Origin: Megascapheus bottae
Lineage: Eukaryota; Chordata; Mammalia; Rodentia; Geomyidae
Length of the DNA stretch: 64,000 nt
NCBI GenBank assembly: GCA_024803745.1
Contig: JANJXV010000004.1
Span: forward strand, 46,189,358-46,253,357
Reading direction: 5' to 3'
The stretch's first letter is position 1. The number at the start of each line of letters is the position of its first letter. Below, in pieces: positions 1-63,059 of this stretch. The position numbers were made by a program, and so were the translations under genes. The notes beneath the pieces were generated by a model. The model was given only the letters and a program-made list of their open reading frames with translations, was not told the DNA's origin and did no database searches.

Positions 1-50727
<50,727 letters not shown>

Positions 50728-51075
50728 TTTAATATACGTCCTGTCATTAAAATCAATATGCTTTTATAGAGTTTTATTGTGGGATTGGCTTTAATATTTG
50801 TAATAATGAGAATTAAGACATTTGTGGATTTTAAAGATAAACAGGAAACTGTCCATTGAATTAAGTAAAAATGTAAAATAGTCTCATAAAATATTGCAAG
50901 CAATTTTCTTCAAGAATGTGTTAAGTGGCTAATACTTTTACATTATGTGAATCAAAGGATCAGTAGTTATATGTCAATAAAAGAATTATGTGGAAACTAA
51001 CTTATTTTTAAAGGAATACTTTGAACAATAAAGTGTCATATTTATGCAAGAATAAAGTTGAGTTTTCATGCCTCC
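50728..51075 (+). other. FBXL4: FBXL4 3' untranslated region (shortest likely form)
   Basis: AT-rich sequence directly after the stop codon, without a SINE. The end is set from the AATAAA signals and is an inference; longer forms cannot be excluded. Confidence 0.7.
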
Positions 51076-51170
51076 CTGTAAGAATGTCTTATTAAACTTT
51101 ATGGCCTGGCAAGTATTGTGTTTGGTATGTGAGAATTGTCAGTATTCTTGGTGTGTTTGGATGGTGTGAG
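50976..51170 (+). promoter_or_regulatory. Clustered polyadenylation signals of FBXL4
   Basis: AATAAA at 50976-50981, 51027-51032 and 51051-51056, and the variant ATTAAA at 51091-51096. A GT-rich stretch at about 51114-51170 (tattgtgtttggtatgtgag, ttggtgtgtttggatggtg) suits the downstream element used for cleavage. Which signal is used cannot be told from sequence. Confidence 0.65.
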
Positions 51171-51177
51171 ATGAGCT

Positions 51178-51257
51178 CTGGAGATTTAGTGCAGAGCTAG
51201 AACATTTGCCTAGGATGTACAAGGGCCTAGGTTCAACCTCCAGCACCACAGGGAAAA
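51178..51257 (+). mobile_element. ID-like monomer
   Basis: agatttagtgcagagctaga, catttgcctaggatgtacaa, ggttcaacctccagcaccac. No Geo-type tail; just beyond the FBXL4 poly(A) region. Confidence 0.7.
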
Positions 51258-51474
51258 TATTTTAGAAGCTCATTGGAGCCAGAGAGTTGTTTGTCCATCA
51301 AAGATTGTTTAAACTGACACATTACAAGTGTAACTGTAAAATTAGTAGTCTTCTCCACATGATTTGCATTATCTACTTCACTACTAGATAATAGCAATAA
51401 AAAATACACATCATCAAAAATGAGGTAAACTGCTAGTTGCAGTAACTTTCCGACTGTTAAGTAGATGCCTTAAA

Positions 51475-51690
51475 AGTTTCTGAGATACAAGTAGCATGAT
51501 TTGAAATCATCCTGGGCAACAAAGTGCAGGAAACACTTATCTCCAACTAACCACCAAAAAGCTGGAAATGGAGCTGTTGTTCAACTGGTAGAGCACTCCC
51601 TGTGGGCCCAAGGCTCAGGAACAGTGCCCAGGCCCTGAGTTTCAGCCCAGGGCAGCACAGAAAAAAAGGAGAAGAAGAAGAGGAAGAGGA
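51475..51690 (+). mobile_element. SINE with partial B1-like head and Geo-type tail
   Basis: gatttgaaatcatcctgggc, cttatctccaactaaccacc, ggaacagtgcccaggccctg; tail has GAAGAA-type repeats. Confidence 0.82.
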
Positions 51691-51814
51691 AAAAGAAATA
51701 CTATAAGAGAAATTTTTAAGATTTCTGAATAGTATGTATCTTTATATATGAAAATTATTTCTGTGGATTTTATATGTTTTCTTGGGCCTTGATGCCTTAA
51801 ATAATTAGAATTCA

Positions 51815-51997
51815 GGGCCGGGAGTTTGGCCTAGTGGTAAAGTGCTTGCCTAGCATGTACAAAGGCCCGAGTTTGACTCCTCGGTACCACACAGAAAAAA
51901 AGCCAGAAGTAGTGCTGAGGCTCAAGTGGTAGAGCTGTAGCCATGAGAAAGTCCAAGGACAGTGCTCAGGCTCTGAGCTCAAGCCCAGGACTGGCAA
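51815..51997 (+). mobile_element. SINE IDL-Geo
   Basis: ggccgggagtttggcctagt, gagtttgactcctcggtacc; flanked by a GAATTCAG copy before it and after the microsatellite. Confidence 0.93.
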
Positions 51998-52031
51998 AAA
52001 TAATAATGATGATAATAATAATAATAATAAT
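51998..52031 (+). repeat. (AAT)n microsatellite from SINE tail
   Basis: AAT units with ATG variants following ggactggcaa. Confidence 0.93.
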
Positions 52032-53014
52032 TTGAATTCAGCAGCAAGTCAGGGATAGCAGGAAGAGATGGACAGAACACTAAAAACATTTTTGTTAAAC
52101 AATGAACTAATTTTGCCATTAGGCAGGAAATATCTTGTGACATTAAAAGGCAGGTCTGTTTTGAATAGGGAACTGATACTAACCTTGTAGAGTAATAAAG
52201 TTGATTTTTCCATTCAAGGCAAAAATGTTATATTTCAACAGCCATATGCCCTACAGTGAAATGTAGAACTTGTACTATCCAATTGGCTGTTTAATTTTAG
52301 TGAGATTTAATTTAAAATGCACTTTCTTGGTTTGCACTAGCTAGACTTGAATTTTCTCAGTAGTCACATGGGGCCAGCTAATACTTAGCATTTTGGACAC
52401 ATGGATGTAAAACATATGCATTATTGCAGAAAGCAGTTTTTAAGTAGCAATGCTTTAAAATTTCCTGTGTATAAGATGTATTTGTTAAAGAAAAAGCATA
52501 TTAGCAGTTACCATATAGCTTTAGACAATTTTTGTCCATAGTACATATATATATATATATAAGAACTTGAGTTCTTAAGCTTGTAAATTTAGACATATTC
52601 ACCAAATAAATAAAAGTATATTGTTTGTACCTATTATTGAGTTGTCATGTCAAACTTTTAAAGTGAATGTTATAAATTATTACTAGTACTGCTACATTGA
52701 TTCTTTTATAAACATCAATATGTAAAATATAAAGTTTAAAATGTTTAAGGATTAATGCAATCTCCTCCACAGAAAGCATGTATATGAGCATGTATATGAC
52801 TGTCCTGCTGATACGCATTGTATGTCACCCCCAGTCTTCTAGTTGATGAGGGAAGTAGCAAGTGGTTGGAGATGAGTGATTTTTTTTTCTATCTGCATGC
52901 ATGGGATTTTCATTCATGAAAACAGGCTTTATTCAGTTGGTGGGAGATGTGTAACTTGATGAGTAGGTATGTAGAGTCTACTTTTATATCAAATTAGAAG
53001 CTCACTTCAGATGA
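52032..53014. other. Intergenic stretch without recognised element
   Basis: A short (TA)n run lies at 52544-52561. Otherwise nothing. Confidence 0.5.
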
Positions 53015-53195
53015 CTACTTACTCTGTGCTCAATCCTCATAGTGATGCTATAAGATCAATACCATTACTTACCCCCATTTCCAAGTGAGGAAAATGAAGC
53101 AAAGAAAGATGGAAAGATGTACTGATAACCAGAAATCTGCTAGGAACAGAATAAGCATGCAAACCCAGGCCATCCCAGTTTAGAAGCAGCGTATT
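53015..53195 (-). repeat. MIR remnant
   Basis: Reversed MIR order: 'actctgtgctcaatcctcatag', cccccatttccaagtgagga, aaatgaagcaaagaaag, then 'aaacccaggccatcc'. Confidence 0.75.
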
Positions 53196-54264
53196 TGACT
53201 CATGCTTTTAACTGTCATGATGGTTTCTGGCTCCAGATCACAGGTCAGGAATTGTCTTTTTTCAAAGGACAAGAAAGTCATTACGAAGTTTTGAGGACTA
53301 GGAGGCAAAGCAGATTATCTTATAGTTATTAGAAAGAAAACCAATAATTAGAGAGAAAATCAGTGTTTACTTCATGTGAACAGTGATTATATTTGTTTAT
53401 ACTTGCTCTCTGGAGGGAAAATCAGGAAATTCCATTTCCACATCTAACAGAAAATAAAGGAACGGATCACTCCTCACTTCTCTAGTTAGCCAACACTGAG
53501 CTCAGAGAACTGCCTTGTACAGTGTGCTTGCTAAAAAATAATGCAGTGAATGACCGTAGGTTTTAAATGTCTACATGTTCATAAATGTAAATTGGTAAAT
53601 TTAACTAGGGTGAGCCTTCTCTGTACACGTTTGTGTTGCCACCATTTATAATACATCTTGACAGATTCCACTTCAGACTGAATGGCATTCCTGTTTCTCT
53701 TAGAAAATACTCTTGCTTATAATGCTCCACGTGAATAAGTCGTAGAAACTTTTTAGTCATTTCAGCCTTGGCTGTACTAGGGAAAGTCAGTAATATTTGT
53801 TAATTCAACAAGAGCCACTGACTACCAGAGTCTGTCCTTTGTTTTTTATTGACTATTGATGTTCCCAGTTCAACTGTTTTTGCCAAAAGGCTAATTCAAT
53901 AGTCGTAAGCCAGTTTTCTCTGGTCACATTTCTTCCGCTGATGCAATCTAAGAGTTTAGTTAACTTATTCCTGGTAAAAAGGTTTCTTCCCTTGGCTAAC
54001 AATTGAGTTACTTACTTTGATTACATTTTGATTTTTTTTTCTTTTTACAAATTCTGCTGTGATAAATTATCTTGGATTGAATGCTCTTGTTTTTCTAGGA
54101 ACTGGATTCCTATGAGTTGAAACTATTGGATAAGAAATATCCCTTCTGATACTATTCTTGCATGTTTATGATGCTTTTCCATCTCATTTTTTAATAAAAT
54201 AGTTTTTCTATGCCTTATAAAGCATACTAGTTAGAAGTTTAGTTTTCTTGAGTTTTTTCCAGCT
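53196..54264. other. Intergenic stretch without recognised element
   Basis: Nothing assigned on either strand. Confidence 0.5.
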
Positions 54265-54452
54265 TTTTTTTTTTTTTGCCAGTCCTGGAGCTTGAACTGA
54301 GGGCCTGGACACTCTGCTTGGGCTTTCTCAAGGCTGGAGCTCTACCACTTGAGCCATGGCTTTTTCTGTGTTATGTGGTACCAAAGAATTGAACTCAGGG
54401 CTTCATGCATGCTAGGCAAGCATTCTACCACTAGGCTATACTCCTGGCTCAT
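54265..54452 (-). mobile_element. SINE IDL-Geo, antisense
   Basis: tttgccagtcctggagcttg, ctctaccacttgagccatgg, then ccactaggctatactcctgg. A gap removes part of the right monomer. Confidence 0.92.
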
Positions 54453-55154
54453 TTTTTTTTGTTTTGATATTGTTGAGGCATATTAAGAAAAATAAAAATA
54501 GTGTGCTAAAGCTGCTGAGCTCTCTCTATGGTGTCAAAGTAATCATAGGCAGCAAATGAAGGATATAGTCATGTTTTAGTAGCGTATTTTTTATGAATGC
54601 TGGAAATTGAGTTTCAGATGGTTTTCATGTGTTATAAAATGCTATTATTCTTTTACTTTGCTTCAAAGAAATGTTTTAATATAGCTCTAAAGTAGCAGCG
54701 TGAGTTTGGCTTGTAGGCCAAATTTACAACCCCAGGCCTAAAGTATTTTAAAGTCAGGTAGTAAATTTAGGTTTGTCTATTTCTATGTTTAGAAACCACA
54801 CTCAAACCTCTTCTCAGCTATCATTTTTCCCATTTTACTAGTTAGCTTCTAAAAAGTGAAGAAAAGTATTTTGTTGTCTTAGAGAAAACTAAGGAATTTA
54901 TCATAATGAAAAAAGATTAGTACAGCTTCTTATTAAAACCTGAGCCCAAATGACTCATTTTTGTGCATAACTAGCTTAATTTGTGTTCAATTATTAGTTT
55001 TTGGCTAAGGTAAATTATTTTCTTGATCCAAGTAATAAAAAGATCTATCCCTGACCCTCTGAGAACATAATTGTTTCAGTATAGTTTCCTTTGAAATAAG
55101 ATCTTAAAATATGCACAATAGACAGTCAGTAGTCTTTCCTATGGGGTGCACAGT
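54453..55154. other. Intergenic stretch without recognised element
   Basis: A fragment at about 54690-54740 (gtttggcttgtaggccaaat) may be a further hAT-type scrap; not firm. Confidence 0.4.
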
Positions 55155-55338
55155 TGGTTGTTTTTGTTTTTGCCAGTCCTGGCCCTGCTTAGCTCAGGGC
55201 CTGAGCACTGTCCTTGGACTTTCTTAAGGCTAGAGCTCTACCTCTTGAGCCTCAGCACCACTTCCAGCCTTTTCCTATGTACATGGTACGGAGGAATCAA
55301 ACCCCGGGGCCTTTGTGCATGCTAAGATCCTGGCCCTA
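55155..55338 (-). mobile_element. SINE IDL-Geo, antisense, head lost
   Basis: tttttgccagtcctggccct to tttgtgcatgctaagatcct; the final part of the left monomer (tRNA 5' end) is deleted to 'aagatcctggccc'. Confidence 0.9.
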
Positions 55339-55519
55339 AGGTGCATAGTTTTAAGGAGACATGTACAAATGAAAATTGTCGGCAAAAGTTTGAGGGAGGG
55401 AGGAAGTATTCCATGGCCCACAATAGAAAGTATGCTTATTTATATTTGCTTTTAAATACTATATTTTGGCCTAAATTCTTGTATGTATAAATATGATTAG
55501 TGACTTATTTGACTCTGAT

Positions 55520-55702
55520 TTTTTTGTCAGTCTTGAGACTTTAACTCAGGGCCTGAGCACTGTCCTTGGGCTTTCTCAAGGCCAAAATGGAGCCACAGCT
55601 CCATTTCCAGCTTTTTCTGTGTATGTGGTACTGATGAATTGAACCTGGGTTTTCATGCACACTAGGCAAGCATTCTACCACTAGGCCAAACTCCTGGCCC
55701 TG
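55520..55702 (-). mobile_element. SINE IDL-Geo, antisense
   Basis: ttgtcagtcttgagacttta to ccactaggccaaactcctgg; deletion in the right monomer ('aaggccaaaatggagccacag'). Confidence 0.92.
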
Positions 55703-56559
55703 ACTATGTTTTGGAAGAACAAAAATAGCTTTGTCAAAATTGTCATTTTCTGAGGGAGATTTTAATCTGCATGTTCTATAAAGTAATGCAAATGAATGAA
55801 CACACAGCTGTAAAAGCAGTAATAAAAACAACACAGTCATTATCAGGTAAACGGATGAGATCACACCAAAGATAGAACAGTTCCTTTTCTTATAAATAAG
55901 ACTCACGTACAGACAACAAAGAGATGTTTAATATTTTATTGGCATAAAAATGTATAATAACTTCTGTTTTCCATGTTATTCTGTACATTGGAACAGTAAG
56001 ATTGAGAATTTCAGCTCACTTTCAAAACTTATTGTTTCAGGACACCGCTGCATATAATAGAAGGTTTGGGCCAATGGATTTATTGTAGCTGCTGTGGACT
56101 AGATGAGAATAAACTTTGCTATCATCTTAAGTGCAGTACCCGAATATTCTATCCATATACTATAAAGCAACATTGACTTGTATGCACTTGAAACTCTAAA
56201 ATAAGTCTGAAATTAACTTTATAACAAATTGGCACTGTTACTTTTTTCTACATTATTAGTAACCTTTTCAAATTAAATTTGCCTTATTAACAAGCCTTGT
56301 TATTGTTTGACAGTGTTTTCTTTCCTCTTGTTTTTTTTTTTTACAGTTTATTTGATATTCTTAAAACCAGACCCCCCCTTTTTTTAAACCAATTGCGTTT
56401 ATGGGCTTCACAGTTCTTAGTCATTCCTAAACCACTGATGAGCCAATATAGAAGGACTGCCCTTAATGGTATTTATCCATCTATTTAGTCTATATAGTGA
56501 CAGCAAAAATATATTTATAGTTTTGTGCCAGATATGGATTGGGGAAAAGGAATCTGGGT
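55703..56559. other. Intergenic stretch without recognised element
   Basis: Nothing assigned with confidence. The last 30-50 bases may already be L1. Confidence 0.45.
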
Positions 56560-57340
56560 ATAGAGAATGAATATAAATACCCACCAAACAATTTACAAAA
56601 TGGAAGTGTATGTAGAAAAAACTAATGAAGATCTCTGTCTCTCATCTTATATTAATAGCAATTCAAAAGATCTTAATGTAAAACATGAAACTTTAAATCT
56701 ACCACAGAAAAGAATAAGGAAACCCTGGCATTTGTTGGCACAGGCAGTAATTTTCTAAATCAGAGAACTCAAGTAGCTCAGCAAACAGGACTAAGGATTG
56801 ACAAGTGGGATTACATCAAGCTAAAAAGTTTCTGCACAGCAAAAGAATTAGTCATTAGGCTGAAACAACTGCCTACAAGATGGGAGAAAGTCTTTGCCTG
56901 GTATACATACATCTGTCAAAGCAATTTATAGGGAACTCCAAAAAATAACAACGAAGAATCATTTAACCGTATTAATAAACGGGCAAGCAAGTGAAACACA
57001 CTTCTCAATAGAAGTACAAATTGCTAGTAAATATGTGAAGAAAAAATGATTCATAACAGTCACACCATGGAAATAACCCAAATACCTTACAACTGATGAA
57101 TGGATCAAGAAAATGTAAAGATAGCCTTGTGTCAGTTACAGAGTTCCAGTCAAATATATCACCACCTCATTCAAACAAAAGGGAAAAGGAAAACAGCCAT
57201 AGAAAAGAATGAGCTTATGTTGTTTATAGGAAAATGGATGGATGTGGAAACCCTCTTCTTAAACTAAACAAGCTTCAGGAGGAAAAAGGTCACCTTTTCT
57301 TTCCTGTAGATGCTAGACCTCAAGAGAACGTGTGTAAGCA
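56560..57340 (+). mobile_element. L1 ORF2 C-terminal fragment, heavily decayed
   Basis: Translation over 56790-56920 gives a recognisable L1 ORF2 stretch (DKWDYIKLKSFCTAKELVIR), and downstream text follows L1 order (acttctcaatagaagtacaa, aatggatcaagaaaatgtaa, aggaaaatggatggatgtgg). Many stops. Confidence 0.85.
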
Positions 57341-57349
57341 TACACTATA

Positions 57350-57493
57350 ACAATCTTTATATATATTTACATGCATTTATATATGTTTTATAATCTTCGT
57401 ATAAACCGTTACATATGTGTGTATATGTATATGTTTATGTATACATATGTGTGTATAAGTATGTATGTATATACACATACATATATATATATG
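57350..57493 (+). repeat. (TA/TG/CA)-rich simple repeat
   Basis: Mixed tatatgtgtgtatatgta, tacatatgtgtgtataagta and a final (AT)n run. Confidence 0.9.
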
Positions 57494-57807
57494 AGCAACC
57501 TGATTATGGTTTATTGAGAAACTATGGTGAAGTACATATCAATAATTAACATTTTAGGAAAAATGAATATTTGGAAGTTGAAATGTCCCTGGAATTTAAT
57601 TATTAGTGGGAGGGAAGTGAATAAATGAGAGGCTGAAGGAGGACATGTAAGTTCAAAATGCTTTAGATCCATACATTAAAAGCAATAATGATACTTACTG
57701 AGCCTGGAAGGAGGAGAGTAATGGAGGCAGTGAATGACTAAGTTCCACTGTATATATAAATGGACACAAAATGAAACTCCCTGCTACAACTAATTAATAC
57801 TAATAAG

Positions 57808-58035
57808 AAAAGCAGCAGGGCACTGTAATCCCAGCTACTCTGGAGGCTGAGATCTGAAGATTGAAGTTTGAAGCCAGCTGGGGCAGGCAAGTCTGTGAGA
57901 CTATTCCCAATAAACCACTCAGAAAAAAGGTGACACTGTGACTCAAATAGTACAACATTAGCCGCCTTGAGCATAAAGAGGCACAGGACAGCGCCCAGAC
58001 CCTGAGTTCAAGCCCCATGACCGACCAAACAAAAA
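57808..58035 (+). mobile_element. SINE, B1-like head with Geo-type tail
   Basis: gcactgtaatcccagctact, gaagtttgaagccagctggg, cccaataaaccactcagaaa, ggacagcgcccagaccctga. Head lost its first third. Confidence 0.88.
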
Positions 58036-58593
58036 CATGAAAAGCAAAAGAGAGGGGGAAAAAAACTAATGAAAAAGCATCCTACAGAACATTTAAACAA
58101 AGCTGAACATCTAGACTTTATTGCTTAGATTTTTATGAAATAAGTGTTGGCACCTTGAAAATTTTAGGTGTCTGGAGCACACTTTGAGTAATACCATTAA
58201 ACTATCTTCTGTTCTATATTATAAAAGTTATTTGCTAGGGTAACTTTTAGCAAATCTGCTAATTATTGTACAGTGCATTGCAATCTTTTACTAATAAAAA
58301 AACATTTTATATCTTCAGAAGAGCTGAAACTGTTTGTTCTTATGTCCAGGCTGGGGGAAGTGGGTAGCATAGTCTAATAATTATAGAATGCCCAAAGGAG
58401 CTACTTGTGCCGTGTAATGATTGCCACTATTTGTGTAATTTCATTGTAAAGTTACCTAAATTAACACTGATAATGTTGTACTAGCCCATAAACTATTCAA
58501 ATAATCTACTAAGTAGTACCAGGAAAAAATAAAGTAAAAGTGGAAAAGTGACTTATTTTTAAATGTTTAATATGTAATGTGTTTTATAACCAT
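58036..58593. other. Intergenic stretch without recognised element
   Basis: AT-rich; nothing assigned. Confidence 0.5.
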
Positions 58594-58616
58594 TATTATT
58601 ATCATCATCATCATCA

Positions 58617-58654
<38 letters not shown>

Positions 58655-58655
58655 T
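58592..58655 (+). repeat. (ATC)n(ATT)n microsatellite from SINE tail
   Basis: Runs of TCA then TTA units on the tail side of the antisense SINE that follows. Confidence 0.95.
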
Positions 58656-58863
58656 TCTGTTATGTGGCTTGAAATCAGGGCCTAGGCACTATCCCTGAGA
58701 TCTTTCGTTCAAGACTTGGGCTTTAATCACACTACCCACTCTAGCCACACTGCCAGTTTTGGTTTTCTGCTAATTAATTGGATATGAGTCTCATGGACTT
58801 TCCTCAGATCTCAGCTTCCTTAGTAGCTAAGATTACAGTCATAAGCTATCAGTGCTAGGTTGT
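58656..58863 (-). mobile_element. SINE, B1-like head with Geo-type tail, antisense
   Basis: cttgaaatcagggcctaggc, 'ctaattaattggatatgagtc', tctcagcttccttagtagct, agctatcagtgctaggttg. Confidence 0.88.
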
Positions 58864-58959
58864 AATATGTTTTTAAAGTATAATAACTATAACTAGCATT
58901 TGTTTCACTAGAGGCTATTAACAAAAGAAAGATATTTTCTTTTTATTTACTTACTTTTG

Positions 58960-59185
58960 TTGTAAAAGTGAAGTACAGAGGGGTAACTGGCATAGGTCAG
59001 GTAATAAGTACATTTCTTTTTTAAACAGATTTTCCCTCTTGATCCTCCCCCCACAAGGTGGGTAGTTCATTTTCCGCACAGGGTCTAGTGAGTGTCATTG
59101 CTGCATTTGCTCATCCTTGTGCTCATCATTTCTGTGTTCCCTTTACCCTCCCCAAACAGATAAACTTACATACAAGACAGGACGT
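58960..59185. repeat. Unnamed repeat family 1, copy 3
   Basis: 'ggcataggtcaggtaataagtacattt', agggtctagtgagtgtcatt, 'gctgcatttgctcatcctt', 'aaacagataaacttacatacaagaca'. Closest to a common ancestor of the three copies. Confidence 0.6.
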
Positions 59186-59186
59186 A

Positions 59187-59375
59187 CAGGCAGGAGTGTG
59201 GCCTAGTGGTAGAGTGCTTGCCTAGCATGTATGAAGCCCTGGATTTGATTCCTTGGTACCACATATGTGGAAAAAGCTGGAAGTGGTGCTGAGGCTCAAC
59301 TGGTAGAGCACTACCCTGTGAACACTCAAGGGCAGTAACCAGACCCTGAGTTCAAGCCCCAGGTCTGGCAAAAAA
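59187..59375 (+). mobile_element. SINE IDL-Geo
   Basis: ggcaggagtgtggcctagtg, ggatttgattccttggtacc, gccccaggtctggcaaaaaa. Abuts repeat family 1 at the equivalent point to the SINE at 43178. Confidence 0.92.
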
Positions 59376-59525
59376 CCAGCCAACCAACCAAAACACAAAC
59401 AAACAAAAAGGCACAGTGACAAAGGAGAGGGGTAAAAAAAAAAAAGGCAAACAACAAAAAAATTTCCCTTTCTCTTTCTTCGAGTTCTTAGAGTTCATTT
59501 TAGTTTTTGGTTTTCTTCTTTGTTT

Positions 59526-59739
59526 ATTTTACCAGACCTAGGACTTGAACACGGGGCTTGGGCTCTATTCCTTCGCCTCTTTGTGCTTAAGGCTAGCATT
59601 CTACCATTTGAGTCACAGTACCACTTCTGGCTTTTTCTGAGTAGTTTGTTGGTGTTAAGAGTCTCACAGATTTTCCTGCCCAGACAGGCTTTGAACTCCC
59701 ATTCCCAGATCTCAGTAGCTAGGATTACAGGTGCCTGGA
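59526..59739 (-). mobile_element. SINE, B1-like head with Geo-type tail, antisense
   Basis: gacctaggacttgaacacgg, 'gtctcacagattttcctgcccagac', cagatctcagtagctaggat; the linker shrank and the head end is short. Confidence 0.85.
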
Positions 59740-60127
59740 TTGGAGTTTGTTTTGATAAACATCATTCTATATGGTCATGTGCACATAGCTTTTGAGCCTT
59801 TGTGATCAACTCCTAATGATATCAAGAGATACTTTCTTATCAGAAACATTTCTTCCAAAATACTTTTAGGTGGCGCTAGTTTAAATATGTGTAGTTACAT
59901 ATACCTAATTCAATGTCTCCATTAAACCATTTTAGGTGAGGAACTATATTCTACAGAATATAAGTTTCTGAGATTACAGCAAATGCCAGAGAATTATTAA
60001 TATATTAACTCTAACACATTGCTTTTCTTACCTGAAATAATTTACCCATGGGAAGCCCCAAGTGAAGAACGAATATATTTTAATGTTGTTATCTTTATTT
60101 AAAAGTTATAAAACAAACAAATAAACC
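59740..60127. other. Intergenic stretch without recognised element
   Basis: Nothing assigned. Confidence 0.5.
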
Positions 60128-60305
60128 AGGCTCGGTGATATTTGCCTGTGATCCCAACACTCAGGAGATTAAGACAGGAAGATTTGAAATAGCCAAAAAA
60201 AGGCAAGGCTAGAGGCATGGCTCAAGTAGTAGAGTGATAGCTGAACATAGCAAGCTGAGGAAAACATAAGGCCCTGCATTTATACCCTGGCAGAAAAAGA
60301 AAAAA
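60128..60305 (+). mobile_element. B1-like SINE with ID-like tail
   Basis: ggctcggtgatatttgcctg, gatcccaacactcaggagat, 'gaggcatggctcaagtagtagagtg', ggccctgcatttataccctg. The tail differs from the Geo module; resembles 40069-40290. Confidence 0.65.
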
Positions 60306-62165
60306 AGGGGGGCAGGGAGAGCTAAAAACAACTCCACCAGGTAATATTCAAAAAAAATTTCCTAATTTTTTGTAAGTAGAAATATTTGCAAGGTTGGAAA
60401 ATCTTACAGTGTATGTGCCTACTATATATTATCCTCACTCTCAATGTGACCACATGTGTCCAGATGTGTGACTATAATTATGACCGTATGTAATTACCCA
60501 GAAAGGAGGAATGCTATTAGAATGGTAGAGGACTCTTTTTGCCTCTGGCTTACCAAATGTGGTTCTGATCTACACACACTCCTTACCAACACCCAAGGTC
60601 TGATTTCCTGCTCTAACTTTACAAGGGTCTAGAATGTGATTAGAAAGTATGAATGGCTTCTTCAGCAACCTGCCATCAGACTTTAAAACTAGCAGCCACT
60701 AGTTTCAGTTATAACTATAAATCCTCCATCATAATCCAACCTGTTTTAAAATATTTTAAGCACTAAAGTAACAAATGTTAAAGCAGGTGAATTTTTTTTC
60801 TGCCTAGTCTTATGCCAGTGAGTTCAACCAACTCATTATGGGAGACAAAAGGGTTGATTTGTATTGTTTTCCAGTTTTGTCATGCAAATACCATGGCTGA
60901 TTTAAAGTTGTCAACGTGAAGTCATTTAATTTGGAATTGGAATGAGACTCACACATTTTTTTCTCTTTTGAGTTGGCATGAATCGGCTACAGGTCACCAC
61001 TGCAAATGATTATGAAACTTTGATCTTACAATTTTTGAAAATGAAGATTCATAGCATATCTAGCTTTCGTCTAGTGATGGTACTATTTGAAATCAAGTTA
61101 AGGTCTTCAAAACCTGTAAAATTTCTCTTTGCCACTACATGCATTATAAGAATAAAAATGATTTCTACCCATTATACAAGAATAAGAGAGATGGCTACAT
61201 ATGTTCAAGAACCATAGATAGAAAAGGAAGAGCATTGGGAAGTTTTGAAACACTATATAAGGAAAAGTAAAATGTTTTTGATGGTGTAATTCTAACATAA
61301 ATCATGTAAATTGACAGAGCATTATATATGGGCTCATATAGATTTTTGAGTCCCCTATATTCTCATGGACGTTGAAAATTATATCCCCAGATAAATTGTG
61401 ACATTTTCTTTCCACATGTTGGCACAATTTTACATTATGAAATTGTCATGTAGATTCATTGCACCTATTTCCCAAACATAAATGACCATAATTCAAATAG
61501 GCATCGTGTACTGAGCTCTTAACTATATGTAAACATTCCATCCTAAAGTATTGCAAGTACATTCATCAGATAATTGTAGCATTTTTATGAGAAAGGTCTG
61601 GGAACTTCACAGTTTTGCTTTTGATATCTTTATTCTTCAGGTATTAGAATTTAGCCCAGGTGCAGGTCTGTTTACTTGTTTTAATTAGGCAACCTTGAGC
61701 AACAAACACCCTCAGAAACATCAATGACATCCCATGTGTCTTTCTCAGTCATGCAACATGGTATGAGTGGTTCAAGTTCAGGTTTACGCTATCCAGGGCT
61801 TCCTCTGAAGGAAAAGGCACTGGCATGTGCCTGTCTGATGGCAGAGGCTTGTGAACCTGAGAACTAGCAGCAACACGAACTATACTGAAAAACCTCTGCG
61901 TGGATGCAATCCTCAAGCCTTCTCTCATTCTGTTGTCCAGAAGTTATGTGGCCAACCTCATCAGTTACAGAACAAGGCTACTCTTCCTATAATAAACTAT
62001 TGTAAGAGATAACCAAAGATTTGGAGAGCCAATCAGCCCAAACAGTAATACCGGGGTGCTGTCAAGGCACCTGTAAAGAAATAACATCTCAACTTTTTAA
62101 AGAAATGTATTAGTGATTACAATCCTCAATCTTTTGATTTTGTGGGAAATAAAAATATGTTCCTA
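60306..62165. other. Intergenic stretch without recognised element
   Basis: AT-rich DNA with an open frame at 60978-61217 that shows no homology I know. Confidence 0.5.
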
Positions 62166-62395
62166 AGTTGAGCACTGGTAGCTCATGACTGCAATGCTAA
62201 CTACTGAGAATCTTAGTTCAGGGCCAGCCCAGGCAGGAACATCTGTGAGACTTTTATCTTTAATTAACCACAAAAAAACTGGAAGTGCAGCTGAGCCTCA
62301 GAGTGGTAGAGTACTAGTCTTCAATGAAAAACCTCAGGGATGGTGCCCAGGTCCTGAGGTCAAGTCCCACAAGCAACAGCAACAACAACAAAAAG
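62166..62395 (+). mobile_element. SINE, B1-like head with Geo-type tail
   Basis: ttgagcactggtagctcatg, tttatctttaattaaccaca, 'gggatggtgcccaggtcctgagg'; tail is (CAA)n, read as glutamines in one frame. Confidence 0.88.
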
Positions 62396-62519
62396 ATTTC
62401 CTAAGTGTGACAAATAAGAAATTGGAAAAATTGGTAGAAGTTAGTCATTGATAATGTTACAATGGAAGGGGCTGATGGGAATCACGTAGCAGAAGAAGTC
62501 AACATCTGGGCTGTGCTAC

Positions 62520-62645
62520 TTCAGTTATTTCCCTTTAAGTTATCGTTTCTTCATCTGTAAAACAGGAAACTTGTCTCCCATGCTTTCTCAGATCATTCTC
62601 ACTATAAAGTACTCATTCTAGTGCTGCTTTATTGGCACTTGATTA
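62520..62645 (+). repeat. MIR remnant
   Basis: tttaagttatcgtttcttca, tctgtaaaacaggaaacttg, followed by a decayed 3' part. Confidence 0.6.
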
Positions 62646-63059
62646 AATCATATCCTCCCATTTTTATAATAGCTTAACACGTTGCTTTTCTTAGTATTAT
62701 GGCAGAGGAGGGGAATTTTAACTTTTCTTTATTCATATCCTACCTTATTAAATGTAAATATGAGATAATATAGTAGAGTACAATACTTGTATCTAATCTT
62801 AATATTCAATCTAGCCAGGTTTCAAAACATACAATCCCTAAAGTACACTTGTTACCATGAGGTTTGGTTACATTATTATTTATAAGAATAACCTATAAGA
62901 GTATTAACCTGGAAGACAATATAACTGTCTAGTTTATAAATTCTTGAAGAATCTGGTATTCGATCTAACCTATAGAACTACATTTTAATTTTTTTCTGTT
63001 TTTTAGCACATTAATTATACTAAATATAGTAATGCTAAATATAATATACATTTTGATTG
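62646..63059. other. Intergenic stretch without recognised element
   Basis: AT-rich; nothing assigned. Confidence 0.5.

Noticed and set aside
62185..62451. Open frame with a poly-glutamine run
   Set aside because: It is the (CAA)n tail of a SINE.
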